Origin: Bryobacterales bacterium
GTDB lineage: Bacteria; Acidobacteriota; Terriglobia; Bryobacterales; Bryobacteraceae
DNA: 13,462 bases
Assembly (NCBI GenBank): GCA_003132865.1
Contig: PKYZ01000270.1
Span: forward strand, 1,704 to 15,165
Reading direction: 5' to 3'
Shown: positions 8,777-13,462 of the stretch, one piece after another
How the letters are laid out: each line of letters opens with the position of its first letter
Position numbering within the stretch: position 1 is the first letter of the stretch
Notes under the pieces: model-generated
Database searches by the model: none
The model's input: the letters and a program-made list of their open reading frames with translations, nothing else
What the model was told of the DNA's origin: nothing
Made by a program: the position numbers and the translations under genes

Positions 8777-9241
8777 TCAAATCCCGATCCGCTCCACTTC
8801 GTCAAGGCTTACGTCATCATTGCGCCGATTCGTACAGGCCGGTTGTTTTCGCATTCGAGCGCCCGGCCATGCGCTGCGCGACCTCGATACGGCCGCCATT
8901 GGTCAGGTAATTGGTTATTGCCCGTGGCGCGGAAGGTGCGACAGCCTACCGGCGGCTCAATGCCGGCATCGGAAGCACGCCGGATCATCCGCCAGACATC
9001 CACACGCGACATTGGGCCTTCCGAAAGTGCCTTTGTCTTTCGGCTTGCCGCCAGGAACAGCGGCCCTTGCGATCACGTCCGATGCCCGCGGCCTCAATGT
9101 GGGCGTCGAGGTATTCCTCCAGGTTGTGGTGACAGGGCATTTCGTTGAGTTTACCGTTTTTTTCGTGGAGGCGCAGCCACCAGCGCTTTTTGGCGGGTAG
9201 TACGTCAGGGCCGCAATCAGCGCCCGATCGCGCAGCCCGAA
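8777..9241 (-). pseudogene. Tyrosine-recombinase integrase, truncated and frameshifted
   Basis: Reading leftward and switching frames gives a clear phage-type integrase catalytic domain. The pieces in order are GLRDRALIAALTYY, KKRWWLRLHEKNGKLNEMP, CHHNLEEYLDAHIEAAGIG, LFLAASRKTKALSEGP, MSRVDVWRMIRRASDAGIE, GCRTFRATG, YLTNGGRIEVAQRMAGRSN, AKTTGLY and DVSLDEVERIGI, then TGA 8777-8779. Lesions seen: the N-terminal half is missing; a block after TYY that normally carries the first catalytic Arg is deleted; frames shift after KGR, before YLT, and by one inserted base after the nucleophile Tyr. The HxxR motif reads RTFR where family members usually have HTFR, and AGRS replaces AGHS. The gene is dead. 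It ends against the duplicated ligA fragment, as expected for an integrase next to an attachment site. Confidence 0.88.
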
Positions 9242-9245
9242 TCGT

Positions 9246-9332
9246 GGGCTGGTCCAAGACGTAGTACAGGCGCTCGTGGTGGCGCAGCGTTTCGCGCAGC
9301 TTCTCGACCCGGGCGGCAACATCTTTCGGCAT
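9246..9332 (-). pseudogene. Orphan ligA 5' fragment
   Basis: From ATG 9332 the frame encodes [20 protein letters not shown] then RLYYVLDQP, identical to LigA but for one Arg-to-Thr change, and then runs into integrase DNA in the wrong frame. Only the first 29 of about 667 codons are present, so no ligase can be made. Five of the six nucleotide differences from ligA within the coding part are synonymous, so this piece probably came from a functional, slightly divergent ligA allele. It may still give a short transcript from the conserved -10 box. Confidence 0.85.
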
Positions 9333-9353
9333 CGGCGATCTCACTATAGTTTA
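9246..9353 (-). repeat. Direct repeat copy 2: ligA 5' end and promoter
   Basis: This is the partner of 6146-6253: 108 bp, 100 identities, same orientation, no gaps. It contains the ligA start region, the palindromic ACTATAGT and 29 ligA codons. Leftward it joins integrase sequence; rightward it joins the lipid kinase upstream region. Confidence 0.95.
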
Positions 9354-9380
9354 AACTGAGATGTCTGGAGTGAAGCCATA
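9345..9380 (+). promoter_or_regulatory. Candidate promoter, ribosome binding site and ATA start of the lipid kinase
   Basis: Read rightward, the palindromic box supplies TATAGT at 9345-9350 as a -10, placing a start of transcription near 9357. GGAG at 9367-9370 is then followed, after 7 bases, by ATA at 9378-9380. There is no ATG, GTG or TTG in the kinase frame between its upstream stop (9357-9359) and ATG 9429. ATG 9361 is in another frame and gives only MSGVKP before a stop. Confidence 0.45.
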
Positions 9381-10322
9381 GCCGCCGCACGCAAGACCAT
9401 CGTTATCTACAATCCCTTTGCAGGCAAGATGGGCGACAAGGGATTGAAGCGCCTGTCCGGCGCCGCCGAAATCTTGCGCGAAGCGGGCCACGACACCTGG
9501 CTGGTTCCGACCCAGGGACCCGGCACCGCGGGCGCCATCGCGCGCCGCAGCATCGCCGACGGAGCCGAGCTGATCCTGGCCGCGGGGGGCGACGGCACCA
9601 TCAACGAGATCGCCGAAGGCGTGGCGTTCTCCGACGTGCCGCTGGGCATTCTGCCCGCCGGTACGGCCAACGTCCTGGCCAACGAGATGGGGCTTGGTTC
9701 GAGCATCGAACGGGCCGCCGCCAGTCTCCACGAATGCGTTCCCACGCGCATCTCCATGGGCCGGCTGCAGTGCGTGAACGGCTCCGAGCGCACCCGCCTG
9801 TTCCTCCTGATGGCGGGCGTCGGACTGGACGCCAAGATCGTCTATAACATGAGCGTGCCGCTGAAGGCGCGCTTTGGGAAGCTGGCTTATTGGGTCGGCG
9901 GCTTCAGCCTGCTGGGGCGCGATCTGGATGAGTTCGAAGTGCTGGTGGAGGGCCGCCGGGTGAATTGCTCGTTCGCGCTGATCAGCAAAGTGCGCAACTA
10001 CGGCGGCGATCTCGAGATTGCGCAAAGTATCAGCTTGCTCGACGATCGGTTCGAAGTGGTGCTGTTCGAAGGGCGAAGTTCGTTCCGTTTTCTGACGTAC
10101 CTGGTGCGGGTGGCCGTGCGTAAGGTGGCGGGCGTGCCGGGCATTTCGCTGATCCGGACCGGTGGTGTGTGCATGCCGGGCTCGACCGGCCGCCGCGTCT
10201 ATATTCAGGTGGATGGCGAATATGCGGGACACATTCCGGCCAGCGTGGAGATCGTGCCCGATGCGCTCACCCTGCTGATCCCGGAAGCGTACATAAGGAA
10301 GAACCGGTCTTCGGCCCGCTGA
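9378..10322 (+). CDS. Diacylglycerol kinase-family lipid kinase (YegS/LCB5/BmrU type)
   Basis: The enzyme would phosphorylate a lipid hydroxyl (diacylglycerol or a related lipid) with ATP at the inner membrane face. Family motifs in order, numbered from ATA 9378, are the nucleotide-loop motif TIVIYNPFAGK (about 7-17), the catalytic GGDGTINE (70-77) and GILPAGTANVLANEMGLG (about 90-107). The C-terminal beta-sandwich half contains LFLLMAGVGLDAKIVYN and, near the end, the typical VQVDGE-like IQVDGEYAGHIP. With 314 residues it is of normal length. ATG 9429 would remove the NPFAGK motif, so the true start must lie upstream; ATA 9378 with GGAG 7 bases before it is the only well-placed candidate. 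A sequencing error or a G-to-A mutation of an ATG is an alternative. It lies divergent from the orphan ligA fragment. The lipid substrate is not determined. Confidence 0.88.
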   Translation: MAAARKTIVIYNPFAGKMGDKGLKRLSGAAEILREAGHDTWLVPTQGPGTAGAIARRSIADGAELILAAGGDGTINEIAEGVAFSDVPLGILPAGTANVLANEMGLGSSIERAAASLHECVPTRISMGRLQCVNGSERTRLFLLMAGVGLDAKIVYNMSVPLKARFGKLAYWVGGFSLLGRDLDEFEVLVEGRRVNCSFALISKVRNYGGDLEIAQSISLLDDRFEVVLFEGRSSFRFLTYLVRVAVRKVAGVPGISLIRTGGVCMPGSTGRRVYIQVDGEYAGHIPASVEIVPDALTLLIPEAYIRKNRSSAR

Positions 10323-10353
10323 GCCGCCCTTGGCACGCCCTAAAGCCCCGCCT

Positions 10354-10380
10354 TAAAGTTCCGCTCAAAGCTGCCGATAG
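10354..10380 (+). promoter_or_regulatory. Sigma-28 (FliA)-type promoter
   Basis: TAAAGTTC (10354-10361), 11 bases, then GCCGATAG (10373-10380) matches the FliA consensus TAAAGTTT-N11-GCCGATAA at 14 of 16 positions with exact spacing. Transcription would begin near 10387, just before the GAGGAG ribosome binding site (10388-10393) of the gene at 10402. No flagellar gene is in the window. Confidence 0.7.
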
Positions 10381-10401
10381 ACAGGGCGAGGAGATTACAC
10401 T

Positions 10402-11055
10402 TTGACACCAGTTTCTTTGAACAGCAACACACAGTCGGCAACATATGTGCCGCCGTCTTCGCAGAAGCCCGGGGCTCCGGCAGGCTCAGTGTCCGGCAGC
10501 GTGCAGGCATCCGACCAGCCTGCCGACAACGTGCAGCTCAGCCCGGCCGCGTTAGGCGAGGTCGCGCTGACCGGCCGCGTCGCCGAGAACGTGGGGGCCG
10601 GCAATCTCACAAGCGATCAAGCCCAGCAACTCTACGGCCAGATATCGTCCATCCACAGCCAGATCGTGGCCGACCGCCAAGCCGACGGGGGTACGCTCTC
10701 GTCCACCGATGCGCAGGCCATCCAGCACTCGCAGAATCAGTTGCGCGGGACGATTTACAGCGACACCCACAACGGCGCCGCTCCGCCGTCCGATCCGACT
10801 GTGACTCGCGCCGGCGCGCGCGAAGCCGTTGAAGCAGGCCGCATCGTGTTGAACGAGAAGGCTGGGAACCTGAGCGGCGATCAAGCCAAACAGTTGGGAT
10901 CGCAACTCGGCACAATCCAGCAGCAAATCGCTACCGATGAGCAGGGCAATGGAGGGTCCTTGAGTGCGACCGACGCACAAGCCGTCAATCAACTCCAGAA
11001 CCAGATCAGCCAGCAGATCTACGAGGCGGCCCACGGCGGCGCCACACCGGATTAG
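10402..11055 (+). CDS. Two-repeat Gln/Asp-rich protein, putative flagellar-regulon member
   Basis: The 217-residue protein has a low-complexity Ser/Pro/Gln start (1-40), then DNVQLSPAAL (42-51), a motif style also met in FlgM- and FliK-like flagellar proteins. Two ungapped repeats follow at 58-127 and 146-215. Shared text is AGNL[ST].DQA.QL, QI..D, GG[ST]LS.TDAQA, QNQ and IY...H.GA. The loop D..[AG][DN]GG[ST]LS..D resembles an EF-hand with one extra residue, so metal binding is possible but unproven. No signal peptide is seen. The start is TTG 10402, supported by GAGGAG 8 bases upstream and a sigma-28-type promoter at 10354-10380. It overlaps the converging neighbour at the stop codons. Homologous repeat proteins occur in Acidobacteria as hypotheticals; the function is unknown. 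Confidence 0.8.
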   Translation: MTPVSLNSNTQSATYVPPSSQKPGAPAGSVSGSVQASDQPADNVQLSPAALGEVALTGRVAENVGAGNLTSDQAQQLYGQISSIHSQIVADRQADGGTLSSTDAQAIQHSQNQLRGTIYSDTHNGAAPPSDPTVTRAGAREAVEAGRIVLNEKAGNLSGDQAKQLGSQLGTIQQQIATDEQGNGGSLSATDAQAVNQLQNQISQQIYEAAHGGATPD

Positions 11056-11453
11056 CCGGTTGTGAACCCAACGTAGTGGGTTGTTCGGTGGGCGCGCGTC
11101 TTCCAAAACGCCGCTAGGAACAGCACCGCCAACAACGTGTCCGGGACGGCAGTCGCCGCTTGCACCGGCGAAATGCGCCCTTGCAGATACAGCGCCAGCA
11201 GTGCGCCCACGTAACTGACCTTCTCAAGCAGGGAAGGAATCATCATCGGCCGGAACCGCACCGGGTCCGTCGCGATCACGAAGAAGGCGAATTGCCAGGC
11301 CAGCCCCACGCCTGCAAACCCGTAGTAAAACTGCGGATGCGTAATGGGCGGTGGGTCCTGGCGGCCGACCAGATCGAACATGAAGTACAGCGGCGCGAGC
11401 GCCAATACACCAAACGCACCGGCGCCCCAAAAGACGACCTTCGCGAATTTCAT
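11052..11453 (-). CDS. Unknown small integral membrane protein, four TM helices
   Basis: This 133-residue protein has four predicted helices: about 5-28 (VVFWGAGAFGVLALAPLYFM), 42-61 (FYYGFAGVGLAWQFAFFVIA), 76-93 (LEKVSYVGALLALYLQG) and 100-118 (LLAVLFLAAFWK). Short loops carry DPVRFRPMMIPS. Similar four-helix hypotheticals are common in Acidobacteria; no function is assigned. An extended -10 on the minus strand, TGCTATACT (11461-11469), ends 7 bases before ATG 11453, so the mRNA may be leaderless; no clear Shine-Dalgarno is present. Its TAA (11052-11054) overlaps the TAG of the convergent repeat protein. A MITE-like element lies just upstream (11491-11668) and must now separate it from any more distant control sequence. 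Confidence 0.8.
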   Translation of the reverse strand: MKFAKVVFWGAGAFGVLALAPLYFMFDLVGRQDPPPITHPQFYYGFAGVGLAWQFAFFVIATDPVRFRPMMIPSLLEKVSYVGALLALYLQGRISPVQAATAVPDTLLAVLFLAAFWKTRAHRTTHYVGFTTG

Positions 11454-11490
11454 CCCCGCGAGTATAGCAGGGCGCGCCCGCTACAACCCG

Positions 11491-11668
11491 CTAGTGTGGT
11501 GTCCCATGTAACTCTTGACAAACCGCGTGGGGCGGAGCCCCTGCTCCGGCTCCCGGCCGGCAACAGCCGATTCTCACAGAGCTTGACCAAGTCCGACCAG
11601 CGGGTCGGGCCCGCCCCACCCGGAGCCAGCACGGCGATTGTCAAATATTACGCGGGACAGCACCCTAG
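11491..11668. mobile_element. MITE-like element with 30-bp terminal inverted repeats
   Basis: The ends 11491-11520 (CTAGTGTGGTGTCCC...) and 11639-11668 (reverse complement CTAGGGTGCTGTCCC...) match at 23 of 30 positions, including CTAG and GTCCC. An inner pair GTGGGGCGG (11527-11535) / CCGCCCCAC (11611-11619) gives further symmetry. At ~178 bp it has no coding capacity. TA (or CTAG) at both ends is a plausible target duplication. TA duplication is typical of IS630/mariner-type transposases, and an IS630 stump lies elsewhere in the window, but its ends could not be compared. The element sits in the TAG stop codon of the DUF4097 gene and restores it. Confidence 0.75.
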
Positions 11669-12441
11669 ATGCGCTCGACCCGCACGCCGCCATTGGTGGT
11701 GGTCGCGCGCACCAGCCTCCCGCCGGAGCCCAAGTCCACGGCGAGATGCCGGTTGATCTCGCCTTGCACCGTCACCGGGAAATCGATGCTGACGCCGCCG
11801 TTCACCGTGCCGGTCTCCAGGTGCGCCGAGTAGTTGGAAGGAACCCGGATCGTCACACCGCCGTTGGTGGTGGACACGTCGCAGCGATCGCCATCCCAGT
11901 GGTCCGAGGCCAGCTCCAGGTGCAGCCCGCCGTTGGTCGTGTGGCCTTCCACCGAACCCGCCAACTGCTTCAACGACACGCCGCCGTTCACCGCCTCAAA
12001 CTGCGTGTGGCCCTGGACGCCTGTGATGCCGATGCCGCCATTGTGCGTCCGCAGCACCAGGTCGGTCCTTTGCGGCACGAAAATTTCGTAGCTGACGCCC
12101 CAGCCGTGCTTCTCCGACGTCGGACCCGTCGCGCGCACGCGTCCGCCGGAAGTCTCCACATGGATCTCGGCCGCCACCCGCCGCGAATCCGCTTCGTCGT
12201 CATGATAAGCCTGCACCTTGCTGCGCACCAGGATGTCGCTGCGGTTTGCGCCCTTGATGGAAATCCCGCCATTGACTCCCCCGTCGACGTCGAGTTGCCC
12301 GCCGGCCGGTACCGTGACTTCGCGTATTTCGCAGTAGTGCCCGCGCTCACTCCACTGGCTGTCTTCGTCACAGCTCATCGTCTTCTGCTGCGGCAGCGCC
12401 GCCGGCGCCAGGCACAAGGCCAGAATCAGAATCCTGTTCAT
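11665..12441 (-). CDS. DUF4097-type beta-repeat protein (putative adhesin), exported
   Basis: The 258-residue protein has a signal peptide (MNRILILALCLAPAALPQQ) and then a right-handed beta-repeat domain of the DUF4097/putative-adhesin kind. It carries seven NGG turns (N57, N134, N152, N170, N193, N214, N250), mostly 18-23 residues apart, in phrases such as VNGGVSL, TNGGLHL, TNGGVTI and VNGGVSI. Two cysteines (C24, C37) near the mature N-terminus may form a disulphide. ATG 12441 is chosen because the signal peptide begins there and GGGAG lies about 7 bases upstream; the longer open frame to 12951 is not coding. The TIG-domain gene ends 50 bp upstream on the same strand, suggesting one operon. 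The MITE touches its stop codon but leaves the protein whole. The binding partner is unknown. Confidence 0.87.
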   Translation of the reverse strand: MNRILILALCLAPAALPQQKTMSCDEDSQWSERGHYCEIREVTVPAGGQLDVDGGVNGGISIKGANRSDILVRSKVQAYHDDEADSRRVAAEIHVETSGGRVRATGPTSEKHGWGVSYEIFVPQRTDLVLRTHNGGIGITGVQGHTQFEAVNGGVSLKQLAGSVEGHTTNGGLHLELASDHWDGDRCDVSTTNGGVTIRVPSNYSAHLETGTVNGGVSIDFPVTVQGEINRHLAVDLGSGGRLVRATTTNGGVRVERI

Positions 12442-12491
12442 AGTTTGCTCCCGTTCCCTTAGACGCACGACCGCGGCGCCGGTTGGGAAGC

Positions 12492-13340
12492 TTAATTGCG
12501 CCGCCGCAGCTTTTTCTTGATACTCGGCCAGAATTCGGCCGAAAGATTGCTCACCAGGTCGAACCCGGCGCGCAGGGACCCTTGCAAAAATCCCAGCCGC
12601 ACGGTATCCAGCCGGTCCGGATACCACAAGTTGGAAAGAAATGCCGCGCCGTATGCGCTGCCCAGACGCCAGGTGGAGAGGGTTTCGCCGCCTGCGTCCG
12701 TGTGCGTCAGTATGGTTTCCCGCGCAGCGTGCGCCATTCTGCGCCAGAGACCCTTGCGATCCGATCGAAAATACCGCGGATCCTGGTGCAGCGCCGTATC
12801 CAAACCAAAGGCCAGCGCGGAATGGATTACGGCGCAGCCCTCCGTCGAGGCGACCCGCCGGCCGTATGCGGCCCAGCCGTCTCCCCACTCCTTGGGAGCG
12901 TTCAACTCCTGGAGCAATCCGGCGTAGGCCAGCGTACCTGCCAGGGCCCAAGGCCTGTAGAGGGCTTGGGCATGATAGCGCAGCTTATCGATGGGCGGTG
13001 GCGCCGCTGACGCCGCCAACAATGTCATGCGGTACACGCCGGTTCGATTGTTGCTGTTGGTGACCGCCAGCAGGTACGACCCCGCCCCCCAACCGGCAGG
13101 CAGACTCACCGCGGCGCTCTGGTTCGTGAACGATACCAGGGCCAGCGCGGCGCTTTCGAATGCCACCGTGGGCGCCACGCCAGCCGGGCTGAAGTTGGAG
13201 CCGGTGATGGTTACCCGATTGGCGGCGTAGTCTACCGTGGCGCTCGCAATGGCGGGCGCGTCGTCTGTCCCGGCATTCAGAGACGGAAGCGCCAAGAGTG
13301 CCAGGCACGCGACCAGTGTTCCAAAGGTTCCAGCGGTCAT
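12492..13340 (-). CDS. Exported IPT/TIG-domain protein with acidobacterial C-terminal domain
   Basis: The 282-residue protein begins with a signal peptide (residues 1-23, FGTLVACLALLALPSLNAG). An Ig-like IPT/TIG domain follows at about 29-108 (TVDYAANRVTITGSNFSPAG to GVYRMTLL). Residues about 117-282 form a second region with RPWALAGTLAYAGLL, ALAFGLDTALHQDPRYFRSD and GSAYGAAFLSNLWYP. The DPRYFRS-type motif recurs in Acidobacteria envelope proteins of unknown function; its alternating small/aromatic residues could be an outer-membrane or membrane-associated fold (inference). The C-terminus is basic (KKKLRRRN). ATG 13340 lacks a clear Shine-Dalgarno, but the signal peptide fits there, and a promoter TTACAA-N18-TATTAT lies upstream. 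It is probably co-transcribed with the DUF4097 gene. Confidence 0.8.
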   Translation of the reverse strand: MTAGTFGTLVACLALLALPSLNAGTDDAPAIASATVDYAANRVTITGSNFSPAGVAPTVAFESAALALVSFTNQSAAVSLPAGWGAGSYLLAVTNSNNRTGVYRMTLLAASAAPPPIDKLRYHAQALYRPWALAGTLAYAGLLQELNAPKEWGDGWAAYGRRVASTEGCAVIHSALAFGLDTALHQDPRYFRSDRKGLWRRMAHAARETILTHTDAGGETLSTWRLGSAYGAAFLSNLWYPDRLDTVRLGFLQGSLRAGFDLVSNLSAEFWPSIKKKLRRRN

Positions 13341-13400
13341 GAATCGACTGGGAGGCTGTCAGGTATAGCAATCTAACGCGGTGGATGTAATGGAACGTCC

Positions 13401-13430
13401 ATAATACCAGCATTCGGGAAGTTTTTGTAA
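13401..13430 (-). promoter_or_regulatory. Sigma-70-type promoter of the TIG/DUF4097 operon
   Basis: On the minus strand TTACAA (13425-13430), 18 bases, then TATTAT (13401-13406) gives a good -35/-10 pair. The predicted transcript start is near 13394, about 54 bases before ATG 13340. A second, weaker box TGCTATACC lies closer to the gene near 13364-13372. Confidence 0.5.
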
Positions 13431-13462
13431 GGAAGTCCGCGCGGGTGCTTAAACGTTTTCGG

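Noticed and set aside
8985..9344. A second, short DNA ligase gene
   Set aside because: Only 29 codons match LigA; the rest of the frame is integrase DNA, so no adenylation domain exists.
9361..9381. MSGVKP mini-ORF as a leader peptide for the lipid kinase
   Set aside because: It overlaps the ribosome binding site and has no site of its own. Six codons in the wrong frame are not enough to call it.
11052..11055. Overlapping stop codons (TTAG) of converging genes as a regulatory device
   Set aside because: Short stop-codon overlaps are common between converging genes in compact genomes; nothing further supports regulation.
11638..12462. Plus-strand 274-residue frame over the DUF4097 gene
   Set aside because: It is antisense to a gene with a signal peptide and NGG repeats, and its own composition is His/Arg/Ala-rich without motifs.
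12442..12951. N-terminal extension of the DUF4097 protein to 428 residues
   Set aside because: The extra part is the shadow of the TIG-domain gene. A signal peptide and ribosome binding site mark ATG 12441 as the start.

Overview
The window is GC-rich, densely coded chromosomal DNA. It most resembles an Acidobacteriota genome, probably of the Solibacter/Bryobacter type. That placement is an inference from gene style: a secreted YncE-propeller/phosphoesterase fusion, a DUF4097 protein full of NGG repeats, an IPT/TIG envelope protein, abundant short hairpin repeats and decayed insertion sequences. No rRNA, tRNA or CRISPR array was seen.

Layout. (1) 9-3044 (-): a large exported beta-propeller plus alkaline-phosphatase-superfamily protein. 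(2) 3045-4228: no intact gene; an IS630-type transposase stump (3200-3475) and a cluster of short GGA-loop hairpin repeats (4053-4219). (3) 4229-6232 (-): complete NAD-dependent DNA ligase, ligA. (4) 6254-9245: an accessory island holding an ORF tail, a higBA toxin-antitoxin pair with a palindromic operator, a two-gene membrane-protein unit whose first gene is frameshifted, an unknown 57-residue protein, a decayed membrane-protein remnant and a heavily broken tyrosine integrase. The island lies between two direct copies of the first ~108 bp of ligA with its promoter (6146-6253 and 9246-9353). (5) 9378-10322 (+): a diacylglycerol/lipid kinase whose only well-placed start appears to be ATA. (6) 10402-11055 (+): a duplicated-repeat protein behind a near-consensus sigma-28 (FliA) promoter. 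(7) 11052-13340 (-): a small membrane protein, a ~178-bp MITE-like element sitting exactly in the stop codon of the DUF4097 gene, the DUF4097 gene itself and an IPT/TIG envelope protein, the last two probably one operon.

Interpretation. The core chromosome probably once had ligA and the lipid kinase back to back, sharing a divergent promoter with a palindromic -10 (ACTATAGT). A mobile element, or a foreign ligA allele with attached cargo, entered at the ligA 5' end, left the duplicated ligA start, and has since decayed; higBA is its best-preserved part. The integrase lies against one repeat, which fits an integrative element. The repeat differences inside the ligA reading frame are mostly synonymous (5 of 6), so the two copies probably diverged while both were under selection rather than after a recent local duplication.

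No wholly new defence or catalytic system is visible. The most unusual items are the ligA-flanked decayed island, the sigma-28 promoter on a non-flagellar-looking repeat protein, the apparent ATA start, and the MITE in a stop codon.
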